Below the pieces are notes generated by a model. The model had not been told where the DNA came from, searched no databases, and saw nothing but the letters and a program-made list of their open reading frames with translations. Below are positions 1-14,400 of a stretch of DNA of 64,000 nt, piece by piece. Where the stretch lies: positions 70,646,453-70,710,452 of the forward strand of contig CM055092.1 of NCBI GenBank assembly GCA_029204225.1, written 5' to 3'. A program made the position numbers and the translations under genes. Position 1 is the first letter of the stretch, and each line of letters begins with the position of its first letter. The DNA comes from Diphasiastrum complanatum. Taxonomy: Eukaryota; Streptophyta; Lycopodiopsida; Lycopodiales; Lycopodiaceae.

Positions 1-450
1 TCCCAAGAGTCACTCTTCTTTTGCCCTTTCCTTCACAATACTCCCTCTTAATGATCACACCACAAAAGTTAGCAATCTCCCTCTTGATAGTTGCATCATA
101 AGAAATGGAAGAATCTCGAACATTAGAAGCCATGAAAAGAATACATAGTACCTTCAACATAAGAATGATTGAAGTACTTTTTATCGTCAAACCTAGACTT
201 CTAATCAATGATATAGGTAATGATAATGAACCCTCACTATCATTCACAAAAGCATCATTCAAAGTACATCCTACTTTGAACACTTCACATTCATCTCTCC
301 CTTTTGACTTCAGATCTTCCTCACCAAGTCTCATGATAGAACCTTTTGATCTACTTTCTTTATAAATACATGTAACACCACTTGTTGCACAAATGACTTT
401 CTTGGACTCATCGCATAAAGATGCAAAAGAGACTTTTTTTTCAAACGTGC
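1..450 (-). mobile_element. Unrecognised downstream part of Copia element 1
   Basis: This stretch follows the gag-protease reading of Copia element 1 on the minus strand. Integrase would be expected here, but I could recognise neither the H-x-RLGH pre-integrase motif nor an integrase core. It is open only in short pieces. It is probably non-autonomous internal sequence of the same element, which continues outside the window. Confidence 0.35.
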
Positions 451-2001
451 TCAAAGCACCATCTCTTTCCAAATGAGTAAATAAGGCATTAGCAACAACC
501 ATTTCCAAAGAAGAGTTTTCATCACCTCCATTGATGAAGTTAGCTCTCTTCTTACCTTTTCATTTTTGCACTTGCCATCTTCAAGATCCAATGGATCCAA
601 AACATTGATCATAGATTCACCAAAAGTTGCCAAGTTAGCACAACAATAACTATCTCCAAGAAGCTTAGTAGATCTCAACCTAGATCTAGCATAAGGAAGC
701 CCTTTAGACTTTGCATAAGATCTACCAATCTTATGGATGCTAGGAATTGACTTTTGAAAGTTGAGAGAACCACCAACATCCATTCCATTCATCTTGTTAG
801 GAATAACAAATGCATCAAGCTTGTAAAGTCTACCTTGTCTATTGCCCCTAGCAATCAAGACATCTCCCTTAGTAATGAAGGAAACATCCCCAACAAACTT
901 TGTCTTGTACCCTTTCTTTAACATTTGACCAACACTTAGCAAATTCCTTGAAAGTGAAGGAATGTAAAGAACACCATCAAGCCTTGCATTCCTATTAGTA
1001 GAAAGGCAAATAGGAATTGAGCCAATACCTTTGATCATACACTCACCACCATTTGGCATGTGAACCACTTTCTTGGTTCCAACATAAGAGATCAAAGAAG
1101 TAAAGAACTCCTTGTGACTAGTCATGTGTGAACTAGATCCACTATCTATCCACCATGAATCCTTGTCACTTCTACTTGACATTAGACTTGAAGAACACAT
1201 CATGAGAGAATCACAAGAATCTAGATCCTCATTAGAAGTACAAAAGCTGTTTTGCTTGTTACCTTCATTACTTTGATTCTTATGACATTCATTTGCAAAA
1301 TGACCTTTTATCATACAATAAAAGCACTTGAACTTTGACTTTTCTTTCTTTCTAAAAGAAGTAGAAGAGGAGGAGGAAGAGTGATCATCATGATCCGAGT
1401 TACCACCTTTGGACCATTTCCCTTTGCCTTTACCTTTGCCTTTGGCTTTGTTTTGTGAAGAAAGCCATTTCACCTCCACCTTGCAAGGATGCACCATCAA
1501 GCTTTGATTGCAACCTATGTTCTTCAACCAACAAGATTTCTTGCAAGTCAACCACACTTGGCAAGACTCTTTGAATGGAAAAACTTCGCATAAGGTTAGC
1601 ATGTTCATCTAGCAAACCATTCAACATAACCTGGACTATTTCACCATCTTTTATGCTTTCATCAATGCATGCCAGATCATCACTTAAGGACTTAACCCTC
1701 AAGACAAATGCATGAGCACTTTCTCCCTCTCTTTGCCTACTATTTGCCTCCTTAGGGTCAGTACCCTAGATGTGGACTTCGATTCAAAGAGCTTCTTCAA
1801 GGCATTCCATGCCTCACTTGCACTTTGACTTTTATCAACTTCCTTGAGAAGTTCATTGGTAACATTTATTTTAATGATATGAAGAGCCCTTTTAGCCTTC
1901 TTATCAAACCTTTGTTGCTCTTGAACTGTGGGTGGTCTCTCTTCAGTTCCTGCAACTATGTCCATGAGTTCATTCAACTCAAGTAAGGATTCCATCCTCA
2001 C
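451..2001 (-). pseudogene. Copia element 1 gag-protease remnant
   Basis: This is the gag and protease part of a Ty1/Copia polyprotein, read on the minus strand in three frames. The first piece (1699-2001) is the UBN2-type gag start (MRMESLLELNELMDIVAG). The second (1430-1702) continues gag, and the third (451-1608) carries the rest. A CX2CX4HX4C zinc knuckle (CFYCMIKGHFANEC) lies near 1282-1333 and the aspartic protease motif WWIDSGSSSHM near 1136-1161. The second frameshift falls in a simple Lys-Gly coding repeat near 1430-1450, a likely slippage site. The pre-integrase segment (LLSVGQ, GRLYKL) follows, but integrase, reverse transcriptase and RNase H are not visible. Gag packages the RNA and protease cleaves the polyprotein; this copy cannot make an intact product. 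Confidence 0.85.
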
Positions 2002-3206
2002 TTTCTAGGTAGAGTAGTTTGATGAACTTAACCTATCATTAGTATCTAACATGATCCCACCATGGAAGCCATGAATATAATAGTTCTTCAAATTTTAGGC
2101 TCTGTCCTAATGCACCTAGCACTCACTTTCCTCTCAACAAATTATGGATAAGAAGATCGCAGAAGATCTAGGATTCTAAAACACTTCTATCTTGAACCTG
2201 GCTGGTTTCCAAGCATAGAAAGGAAGATCACATGCAACACTTTGCACACACTAAGAATGGATTACAAACTCACACCAACCTGAACACACTCTTGCTTAAG
2301 CTCTCAAACTTTCCAGCAAGTGACCAAATCAAGTTATGGTGCGAAGAGTTACTTGCATTCTTAGAAAATACAAAAGACTAGGCTGCCAAGAATACCTAGA
2401 ATTGAACAAACTTGATCAACATATGATCAACACACTAAGATATTGATTCAAGTTGTAAAACCAAATGTAAACCACACTTCTAAAAGTTTATAAACTCCAG
2501 CAAGTGATAAGTACAAGCTTTAGAGGTGAAAGAAGAGCACACTTAGTGAATCACAAGACTAGCTTCACTAGCTTGTCAAATCTTGGTGTTTAGATGTAGA
2601 TCTAAGATCACTTCACATGAGAATGTTCCTCAACCTGTTAAAAACCTGAAAACACATTTGCATAATGGTTAAAACCTTCCAACAAATGCTGCAATCAAAT
2701 TACATAAGGAGAGTTACTTACATGCTCAACAAAGTACACCAAAATTTATGCAAAAGGTTGTTGACAATCTGTTCACCCAAAAGGGGATCTTTCATCCAAG
2801 TGGGAGCTTTGCTCAGCCTTTTGGAGAGATACAAAATCACTCAAAGATTATTTTTCATCCACTTAAGGAGAAGGTTCATCCACTTAAGGAGACTGTTCAT
2901 CCACAAATGAGAGTGTTCATCCACAGAAGTGGAGACTGTCAACAATACATTGAACAAAACATTGTTAGTATTGAATATGCACAAGCCTCACAATCAACAA
3001 ATGATTAGGTGTTACGATCCGATCCAAAATAGCTTCTTCTTAGCCTCTGATCTTCAATAGACCTGAAATATGCTTTTGATCCACAAGTTCAACTCACAAA
3101 ACAAAGGCTAGTAAGATTTGATCAACAATGCAATGCATAATCATGCTAGAACTTGATCAAACATCCAAATATCACCATAAATGGAAACCTTACTAAAAGT
3201 AACAAC
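2002..3206 (-). mobile_element. Untranslated leader of Copia element 1
   Basis: This is the region between primer-binding site and gag on the minus strand. It has no convincing gene. It contains a short minisatellite (2846-2940). Its length of 1.2 kb is long for a plant Copia leader. That suggests secondary insertions or expansion, but none has recognisable ends. Confidence 0.5.
2846..2940. repeat. About 21-bp minisatellite in the Copia leader
   Basis: Four or more imperfect units containing TCATCCAC, two of them TTCATCCACTTAAGGAGA, follow one another with spacing near 21 bp. In the + frame they read as repeated VHPLKE-like peptides, but no gene context supports translation. Confidence 0.8.
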
Positions 3207-3224
3207 CAACTAGCTCTGATATTA
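3207..3224 (-). promoter_or_regulatory. Primer-binding site of Copia element 1
   Basis: The minus strand reads TAATATCAGAGC directly after the LTR end. This matches the usual initiator tRNA-Met complement TGGTATCAGAGC except near the 5' edge. It is the priming site for minus-strand DNA synthesis and fixes the LTR boundary. Confidence 0.75.
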
Positions 3225-3882
3225 TGTGAAAAAAGTGGATCTTGAATGGATCCAAACTCCCAAAATACTTGGCTAAGATCTTTGCACAACAAGCTACAAA
3301 AGCTAGAAATGGCAAAGCATCCTAATGCTACCTTTGATACACATGAACTTGACAAAGCATTCAAGAGACAAAAGAAAATAATAAAAGGTACTGATGGCAG
3401 CCAAAAACAATAGCATACCAGCCCTACAACAGCAGCCTACCACTTTTGGAAACCTCTTAAGATCATACACAAGAGCTTGAAGACAATACACAAAGCAATG
3501 CTCTCAATGGAAGAAGAAACTGTGACAATGATCTATTGATCTCTCTGAACAATACAATAAGTTTCTCCAACCTGTTCTCCACAAATTTCAGCCTAATATA
3601 GGTGAGAGAGATGACTGACTCTCTCTCCTCTCTCTAGAACTTAGGACCCAATTTTAGGACACCAGTAGCCTAAAATAGCCATTTTTGGCCTATATGTCCA
3701 AATAACATGATTTTGGTGTCATTTCGAAGGTCCTGAAGTTTGAGACTTCTTCAACATGAAATATATACTAAAATAAAAGTATCAAGGCCTATTTCACATG
3801 TGTGAAAGGTAGATCCAAAACAATGTACAAAAATTGCCAATTTAGGCCTCAAACTGGCTAGGAAATGTTGACAATTTTCACA
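3225..3882 (-). mobile_element. 5' LTR of Copia element 1
   Basis: On the minus strand this 658-bp segment begins TGTGAAAATTG and ends TTTTTTCACA. It therefore has TG...CA ends inside a longer terminal inverted repeat, and the primer-binding site follows at once. On the 3882 side the neighbouring sequence changes abruptly from an open Copia reverse transcriptase to this LTR. Element 1 is thus inserted in element 2. The partner LTR and the target duplication should lie beyond the left edge of the window. Confidence 0.75.
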
Positions 3883-5849
3883 GTAAGCACTTTTGTGCAT
3901 CTTAAACTCAGTACCAAGTGCATGCTTAGTTTCTTCAACTAGTTTCTCATTATTTCCACAAAGAATGATTTCATCTACATAGATGAGAAGAATAATTACA
4001 AAGTCATCTACAAACTTATAATACAGAGAAGGGTCATCTTCACTTAGACAAAATCCGAGTGATATGAGATAGGAGTTGAGCCTTGCATACCAAGACCTTG
4101 GTGCTTGTTTCAGTCCATAGAGACTTTGAACAAAAGACAAACTTTTGATTCATCACCTTCTTTCACAAAACTTGGAGGTTGCTCCATGTAAATCTCCTCC
4201 TCAAGATAACCATTGAGAAATGCATTAGAAACATCAAGCTGGAACATACTCCAATTGTGGCAACATGCAAGAGATGTAAGTATTCGGATTGTTACCATCT
4301 TTGCAACTGGTGCAAAGGTATCTTCATAGTCAAGACCCTTGATTTGTGAGTAGCCTTTGGCACAAAGTCTTGCTTTATACTTATTGATAGATCCATCATG
4401 ATTATACTTGATTCTGAAAACCCACTTACATCCAATCACATGCATGTTGTTTGGTGGCTCCACAAGCTCCCACCTTGACCATAGATTGCATGGCTTTGAA
4501 ATTGGGATGACCCAATCTCTTGTGCCACAGATCCTCTTGAAGAACCTTGGTCTCATAAGCAATATCTGAAATGTTAGCACTCTCCCTAGAATCTAGTTTG
4601 TATAGCTTACCAATTCTAGATCCTCTAGCAATAACTTCATTTTTTCTTGAGATTATACACTTGTCAACTTGAAACTTGACATCCAATCCACTGTCAAACA
4701 ACTGTCCTACACTAATGAGATTCTTAGTTAGTCTAGGTACATACAGTACATCATGTAAGCAAAAAGATTTTGATGATGATGCATGCAATGGAATACTACC
4801 TATTCCTTCAATTCTACACTCTACATCATAAGCAGTATAGATTGATCGTTTTGCACCTAGATATGGCATGAGATTAGTGAAAGAGTTCCTAAAACTACAA
4901 TATGGGAAGTAGCCCCACTATCTATCCACCAGACTTCTTCATTCTTAAAAGGAAAAGATGAAAAGGTAGACATCATTAATGAATTCTCTCTTTCACTCTC
5001 AACACCCTCACACTCATCCTCATTAGTAAGGTTAGCTTGCTTAAATTGGTTCTTCTTCTTGAAACAGTTTGAAGCATAGTGTCCTTTCTTGCCACATAAA
5101 AAACATTTGATCTTTGACAGCTTCTTCTTGCCATTGGATGACTGATCCTCACCATCTTCTTTGGCTTTGTCCTTCTTGAAGTGTTGTTGTCCTTTGCCCT
5201 TGCCTCTTGACTTGTCTCTGATGAAGAGTGCTTTGTCATCTCCACCATCTTTCAGTAAAAGTCTATTGATCATCAACATCTTGTTATCTTGCCTGCTTTC
5301 TTCAACAATGAGAACACCATGCAATGTCTTCAAGGATGGAAGATCCTCTCTGACAGCATAAGTCTGCACAATATTGTCATACTCATCTCTAAGTCCATTT
5401 AAGACTAATTGAACAAGTTCACTGTTCTTAAGAGCATCTCCAATACCAGCTAACTCTTGATGAAGATCCTTAACTCTCATGACATATGATGAAGCACTCT
5501 CATCTACTCTCTGATAACTTAGAAATATTTGGTTTCTAAGTGTAAGCAATCTAGAAGTATTCTTGATTTCATAGATTGTTTTTAGAGTATCCCAAGCTTC
5601 CTTGGCAGTGGTGCATGTACTGATCTCTCTTAACACTTCATTGGTTACATTCATTTTTATGAAATGAAGGACAATTCTGGTTCTTTTGTGAAATGTTGCA
5701 GGTGCAACAGGTTCTTCTTCAGCTCCACTCACAATATCCATTACATCTTGTAGAATCAATAATGATTCCATTCTGATCTTCCACATTGAATAATTAGAAG
5801 ATGTTAATCTCTCACTGTGCTCCAAGAAATGTGAACCAGATAAAGACAT
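3883..5849 (-). pseudogene. Copia element 2 gag-pol, internally deleted
   Basis: An older Copia polyprotein on the minus strand. Gag starts at 5849 (MSLSGSHFLEHSERLTSSNY) and carries a zinc knuckle (CFLCGKKGHYASNC, near 5060-5105). Protease WWIDSGATSHI lies near 4914-4950, then pre-integrase with WHKRLGHPNF. Near 4452-4494 the reading passes directly from pre-integrase into the start of reverse transcriptase (WELVEPP, GCKWVFRIKYN), so the whole integrase core is gone. RT continues in two frames through LDVSNAFLNG, SLYGLKQAPRSWY and LLIYVDEIIL (YVDE where YVDD is usual) to 3883. There the LTR of element 1 interrupts it. RNase H and the 3' LTR are not in the window. No 5' LTR or primer site was found above 5849. 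Confidence 0.85.
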
Positions 5850-7162
<1,313 letters not shown>

Positions 7163-7425
7163 GAGTCTATCTACCATGGTAATCTATAATGATACAAGAT
7201 TTTGGTACATGCAAATATTATGTATGCATCAAACAAAGCAAATAAATCATTGAACTTGGTAAATGGATGGATGGATGGATGTGTAGGACTGGAGGAAGGT
7301 GAGCTCCTGGATGAGTTCCATCGTTCAAGATTTGAGAAAGGCTAAAAAAAAGAGACCGGGAGCCTATATTTTGGAAACAGACTGATATTTGGAAGTGGTG
7401 TTTCCCACTCCAACACCAAGAGGAA

Positions 7426-7674
7426 GTGTCAGGAGCTATAGATCCAGGCACGTTTGATGAAGGGGGGAATGATGCCACCAATAACACATACATTGGATTA
7501 TCTGAGGATGATGATGATCCACCCCCTCTGACCATTTCCAGATGGCCTGGAAAGCCCAAACTTCAGACCAAGGTAAAGAAAAAGCTTACCATCGAAGTTT
7601 TGGTTCCATCACAGGTTCACAACATCTTTGACTATCAAATCCAACTAATGCATGCTATTCATGAGGCAACTTGA
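7426..7674 (+). CDS. Orphan 82-residue ORF, unknown
   Basis: An open frame with acidic and proline-rich start (EDDDDPPPLTISRWPGKPK) and an amphipathic end (IFDYQIQLMHAIHEAT). The composition is protein-like. I recognise no family, and neighbouring sequence is non-coding. It may be a transposon gene remnant or a chance ORF. Confidence 0.2.
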   Translation: MSGAIDPGTFDEGGNDATNNTYIGLSEDDDDPPPLTISRWPGKPKLQTKVKKKLTIEVLVPSQVHNIFDYQIQLMHAIHEAT

Positions 7675-8302
7675 GGTGGAAAGTATTGCAGTGGAGATGC
7701 TAGCGGTTCCAAGGTAGGCCAGTAGCGGTCTACTGCTCTTATGTTCTATACTCCGAATCTATATGCCAACTTCTACACGGCTTTTTTTGAGAAGTTTTTC
7801 TATATAATCTTGGCCTACATTCCCAAAGCTACATCAAAAGATTAACTTTTGTAGTACGACCCACCTTCAACAAATGCATACACACATATACACACACGAT
7901 CCATTTCTAACATGCCAATGAATATGAATACTTTATGTGAGGGGGTAAGATAGTGATTGTATATATCAATAGCTAATAAATAGAACAATTCCCAACTCTC
8001 GATGGACTGTTGCAATTAGTTGAGAGTGCAAGCAAGTCTTGGGTTCTTTCCCTCCATTTTTTATTTTCACTCACCTGCACCAATATTTACCTGGCCTAAC
8101 TGATTGCCTCCTAATTTCTCTTAGCTCTCTGCACTTTTTGTCAAATTCCAACAACTTTGTTGTCATTTTCCTAGCTCAAAGGTCTATTGGCTTTTCAGAC
8201 ATTGAACCTACAAGACTAGAAGACAGATCTTCTCTGAGCCTCAGTAAGGGTAGCACCTATTTGAGCCCTAAACAAATTCATACTTCATGCTCTCTGAACT
8301 AT
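7675..8302. other. No gene seen
   Basis: Non-coding sequence between the orphan ORF and the 8.3-kb duplicated segment. No repeat, RNA or open frame with recognisable content. Confidence 0.45.
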
Positions 8303-8741
8303 CCTCACAGAGAAACGTGTGTCCAAACTAGAAACCCTAAACGCAATTGTGGGATTCTAGGCCCATTGAGCTAGGAATTGGTCACATTCAGTGAGAAACA
8401 GTTAGAACCTCGGATGGGAGGTGTCCACATATACGTCATGGGCTCGTCGACACGAATACACAGGACCATTTGTAGCTCAATTCCGATGTTGTTTGTCCGA
8501 AAACAACCTTTTTGCCGGGGGGAATGCCACTAAATGGACTACTTTTCAACATCCCCGAGAATCAATCCAGGTGTTGCTGAACAAAGTTTGTTTTTAATTT
8601 GGCTGTTCTGTCCCATGCTGCAGGCCGATACAAACCTACAACACTAAACTGGGCTCCAAATGGTTCAATACTCACAATGAAACGTGCGTCCGAACCGAAA
8701 ACCCTAAACGTAGTGCTGGGATTCTAGATCCATCGAGTTGG
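8303..8741. repeat. Diverged direct duplication, about 70-bp arms
   Basis: 8303-8375 and 8670-8741 share an ordered set of matches: AAACGTG, GTCC, AAACCCTAAACG, GGGATTCTAG, then CCAT/C followed by GAG. The spacing is about 367 bp. The space between contains no gene. It reads as an old tandem duplication. Confidence 0.65.
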
Positions 8742-8768
8742 ATTACTACCAATCTATATGTTAATGGT

Positions 8769-10144
8769 GTGGATAAGGCGCAACATAACCCGTGTTTTAT
8801 GTGCATCTACTTTGTAAGAAGTTTGGCTTTGGTTAGACTGTCTAGTCTTGATTTTGCCCCGTTTCCAAATGAAAATGATAATACACTAGATGTGGCTATG
8901 GTTAAAATTCAAGATACTTTTGGTACTAAAATACCTGATTTTCTAATAGGGAAAGAAGAATTACCTTTCTTACTTTGTACTTTCAAAGCAAACAAAAATG
9001 CGTCGAGATGAATTACAAATGCACATAACTGCTATTTTTCAAAGGTGGCCACGTTTATTTCTGGAGCTCTTGGTATACTGACTCCTCTCCTTATGGAGAG
9101 AGTAGGCCTTAAGGCAACTTCATACCAGAGTATCCTAAATGTGGATACTAACCTATTCTGGCAATGCGACTCATCCACTGAATTTTATCTTAATGTGCCT
9201 AACAAAATCACTTCCATGTGGTCCACTAACATTGCAAAATGCTATGAAAATATTCCTCTTAATGGTTTGGATGGGCTAAAAATTATAATACGGAAAATGA
9301 TAAGGTATGCATTCAAGTCTTGTAAAAACAAAAAGCTTGCCTATCAGTGGAAATCGAGCCTTAAGCAATTTGACTGGAAATGGGTGACCAATCAGACTGA
9401 TAATTGGACTGTGATTGACATAGAACCTCTTTGCCATTATAATGATATACCGATTGACAATTGCATAGTAAGATTAGGAAAGAGGACTTGGAAACAAGTC
9501 TGTGGTATTCCTATGGTTTTGCATGTTCCCCTACATGGTGTAACTGGTATTTGTCATTCTTTGAAATACATTTTATGAAAAGACTGGCCAGACTTGGAAA
9601 AGTGGAATACCTACGTGCCTTCAAGCATACTTTCCGTTATATTGATGATATTTCTTTCATAAACAATACAAATGCTCTTGTATTCCTAGACAAGATGCAA
9701 CCTCGTATCGATGATAATGCCTTATGGATCTATCCCTTGGAGTACCTCACTATAGAAAAAGAAGACGCTTCGGATAACACGGTTAATTTTTTGAATATTA
9801 CCACTACCTTTGATTCCTTATCAGGAAAGTTTCATATGAAAAAATTTGACAAGAGACGAGAACTTCCGTTTTCATTCTTTCAGTATATACACTTAACTAC
9901 CAATAGGCCGATTATGAACTCGCATAAAGTAATTGTCACTCAGATTATTGCTGCCATGTATAGTTGTAGCGAACTGGATACCTTTATGGATGAGGTCAAA
10001 AACATTGTTCTTGCTTCTTAAGATAATGGCTTCATGAGAGGAAGATTGTATGAGATTTTAAACAACCTGTTTTTACACGACTTGTTCCCTGGGCTCAAGT
10101 TTACTTTACCAAAAAATGCTAAATCTCTTTTGGTGGGCAGTTAG
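8769..10144 (+). pseudogene. Penelope-like element reverse transcriptase, broken
   Basis: A long reverse transcriptase-like reading with three lesions. These are an in-frame TGA at 9009-9011, a frameshift of about 2 lost bases near 9515, and an in-frame TAA at 10019-10021; the reading closes at TAG 10142-10144. Fingers (LPFLLCTFKANKNASR then ITNAHNC), motif A-like STNIAKCYENIPL, motif B-like GIPM then ACSPTWCNWYLSFFE, catalytic FRYIDDISFIN, and a thumb with VNFLNI and KKFDKRRELPFSF occur in the order of Penelope-like RTs. I see no GIY-YIG endonuclease on either side, so this is either an endonuclease-lacking type or a truncated copy. Codon use is AT-rich and unlike the Copia and Gypsy copies. 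Assignment to Penelope-like rests on motif order, read by eye. Confidence 0.62.
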
Positions 10145-10210
10145 CACTCCATCTCAGGGGTGCTAACTGCCCCCTGAGAGACTTTGCTGACTGTGGGTAT
10201 GGTTGGTGGA

Positions 10211-11569
<1,359 letters not shown>

Positions 11570-12040
11570 ATGTAATATTGCTTAAGTCTCTCCTCTTTAC
11601 CCATGATATTTGTTGTAGCTTGCTTGATCTCACATTCATTTCATTATGGCCATCTTTGTCACAATAATATCAAGGCCTCTTTTTCAGTGCATCACTCAAT
11701 TGATTGTGAAATCCTCCATGATAATTTTGCACTTGGTGTGGTCGACTAGCTCCACTTTGATTGAGATTGCCTTTGCCTCTAGAATTTCCATGACCTATAT
11801 CTCTCAATGAATAAGACCATGCAAATACTTATTCAATGACCACTTACACACATTGTCTCCTCCTCATGTAGTAGAATTTTGGAGAATTTTTCAAATGTAA
11901 AACTCTTTTCATGTACAACACGGTAGTGGCCAAATATATGTATGATGGTGCAAGGCATCTATCATGATGGTTATTAGATCAATTTCAAATATTGTCTCAT
12001 TGACAATCCTAAATTGATCTCATAGCTTAAACTTGTGACT
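11570..12040 (-). pseudogene. Decayed Copia gag fragment
   Basis: On the minus strand short open pieces in different frames read FTFEKFSKILLHEEETM, then a Gly/Arg/Asn-rich stretch (GNSRGKGNLNQSG), then YYCDKDGHNEMNV. This order matches the end of Copia gag: helical region, basic linker, zinc knuckle (here missing its outer cysteines). Stops and frame changes are frequent. No LTR was found for it. Confidence 0.45.
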
Positions 12041-12443
12041 GTTTTTTATATGCATGTCGAGCATATGCTGAATTCTTGCCACAATGATGTAGGCTCAAAC
12101 TCTATATGTTGCACCTTTGACACATTAGGGTCACGAGCTCCCTATTTAAGCTCGATCGTTTACTTGATGTACGATACATTGTTGTGCATACAAATACTAG
12201 TACAAGTAGCTTGCTACATTGCTATAGAAAAAATATAAACTTGGACAACCATCAAGGAAATCTTTCTAAGTTTTAACATAGGAAACCATAATATCCATGT
12301 TAGAACCAAAATTTACAACCACATTGGAACCTTGGATCCTCTTCCTAAGGACATGACACACTCTCTAATCATCCAAATTGGCCTAAGTTTATAGTTTCTA
12401 CGAAATCAATGTGGATGAGAATGTTGACTCATGAGGTCAATGT

Positions 12444-13147
12444 TGTTGGATTATTCTCCTGATGATCAACTAATCGTTTTTAATCTTCATCCATTGCATT
12501 ATCCAGCTCTGTAGTTTTATGCATGTTTCTACACAATTTGTAGAAGTACACGGAAATTGCTCACAGGTGGATTTCGCAAGTAAATTTTCAAGAAGTACTG
12601 ACTAGACGGATGCCAGCTCACTATGGCCAAGTGGCCATTATGATCTACGACCTAATCAGTTGTCCTATTGGACGCCCGTTATATGTTTAGTATAAATAGC
12701 TGATCATACTTCTACATTTCAATTCAAGCAATTCATTCATGCAATGCATTGAAGTAAAATCTAGCAGCTCTCAGCGGAAGTGCAAATCAGACAAAGTTTT
12801 CAGAGAAACCTTAGAGTATGCGGTTCCTATCTGCAATTGTCTTGTGCTCATCATTGTGATGAATCAATCTATCCATTATTGCGTTCAGTATTATGTTGAA
12901 ATCTCTGTGATCTCATATTGCTTTTGTCTGATAATTCAATTCTTCATTGTTTGGCTACGTAATCACTTTAGCTCTTGATGATTTTAAAATTAGTTGCTAA
13001 AAAATTGAACGTGACTCTTGTCATTATGTTTTGTTCAATATTGATAGGCGTAGTCATGCATTAGAAAAGTAGGCTCATTCCGTTGCGCTCAATAAGTCGT
13101 TCACAAGCTTCAACTTGTCGTTATTGAATTATCACCTCTTTCCAACA
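12444..13147 (+). mobile_element. 5' LTR of Copia element 3
   Basis: A 704-bp segment beginning TGTTGGATTATTC and ending TTTCCAACA, so TGTTGG/CCAACA is an inverted terminal repeat. It is followed at once by a perfect initiator tRNA-Met complement. A TATA box (TATAAATA) starts at 12691. The 3' LTR was not found. The element is truncated downstream. Confidence 0.75.
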
Positions 13148-13159
13148 TGGTATCAGAGC
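13148..13159 (+). promoter_or_regulatory. Primer-binding site of Copia element 3
   Basis: TGGTATCAGAGC directly abuts the LTR end. It is complementary to the 3' end of initiator tRNA-Met, the standard primer of plant Copia elements. Further partial copies of the motif follow in the leader (see findings). Confidence 0.9.
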
Positions 13160-13372
13160 TCTAATATATAATATCAAAGTGTACCTTCATGATATCAGAG
13201 CAATCTGTTATACCGGGGCTCTAATACTTGATATCTTTTGCTATATCAAATTGATATCATATTCTTCAATTTGTGGTATCAAATTTCAATATCAAATAGT
13301 CGATTTCCAATTGTAGCGCAGCACAGTATCTCTCTCTTAACGTCATTGATATATCGACAAACTAAAGTTCCA

Positions 13373-14400
13373 AATGGATTCTCAGAATAAAGCCAGTCTT
13401 ATCGCAGACAAGTTGAATGGATCCAAAAACTACTTGTGAAAATTTAAGATGAAGACCTTGCTAATCGCCAATGAGTTGTGGGATGTTGTCACAAGTATAG
13501 AAGAGAAGTTTGAAGACGATAAAGTTGACCAAAATGGAAGTCGAAGGATGGTAAAGCCTTCGTGCTTATTATTCTCAATATATTGGACACTCAAATTGGC
13601 CACATAGCTGGAGCTCAAACTTCGAGAAGTATGGGACATCCTGAGCTCACTATATGATGTGAGGGACGTAGCTTCTAAGTTACATCTACGAAGAAAATTT
13701 TTCACTCTCAAGATGTCGAATGGTGATTCACTTCATAATCACGTTAACTAGTTTAAGAATCTCTTGCAACAAATGGTTGCTGTCGGATCAAACATAGATG
13801 ATCAAGACACAATTATGACATTGCTTTCAAGCTTGCTCTTTACATATGAGAACTGGGTGATGATCATATCGACACACTCCAGAGTTATCACTATGTTACT
13901 GTAGGAAGATAATCGAAGAAGTCAAGACACTTCGTTGACTTCATCATCTCATGCTTTATATGTCAACAAAGGCTTAAAAGGACAGAAGCAAAAAAAGCTC
14001 TAAGCAGTCCGCATCAAATCAGAAACCGACTCAAAGTCAAGGACAATTATCAAATCCACAATCAAAGAAGATGTTTTTTAAGTATTGCAAGCACACTAAT
14101 TATGAAATCCAAGATTGCAAGGTTCTCAAAGTGAAGAATGTCAGTAAGCAACCAGATCAACAGGCGAATGCAATCACAACACCTCCTGACATCGACATGG
14201 ACGAATGAGCATTTATGGTCAAATACCAAAAAGCACTATTGAATAATTCTTGGTTTCTGGATTCTGAAGCTACTCAACATATGACCAGTCATTGTGAACA
14301 TTTTCACTCATATACGCCTTACAGTACAAAGAAGTACGCTCATCTTGGCGATGATAGCACTCACACTATCAAAGGTGAAGGCTCTGCGTGTAAAAAAAAG
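13373..14400 (+). pseudogene. Copia element 3 gag-protease, decayed
   Basis: The reading starts with ATGGATTCTCAG near 13373-13376 (MDSQNKASLIADKLNGSKNY) and hits a stop where gag normally has a tryptophan (YL-stop-KFKMKTLLIANELWDVV). Several frame changes follow. The zinc knuckle near 14065-14105 (KYCKHTNYEIQDC) has lost its first cysteine (Phe) and its histidine (Tyr). The protease motif at 14248-14280 reads WFLDSEATQHM, with Glu in place of the catalytic-loop Gly. Similarity fades near 14390 in poly-A/T-rich sequence, and integrase and RT are absent. Confidence 0.75.

Noticed and set aside
13148-13159. Possible tRNA gene at tRNA-like motif
   Set aside because: Only the 12-base initiator tRNA-Met complement is present; it is a retroelement primer site. 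The same holds at 23005-23017 and 3207-3224.
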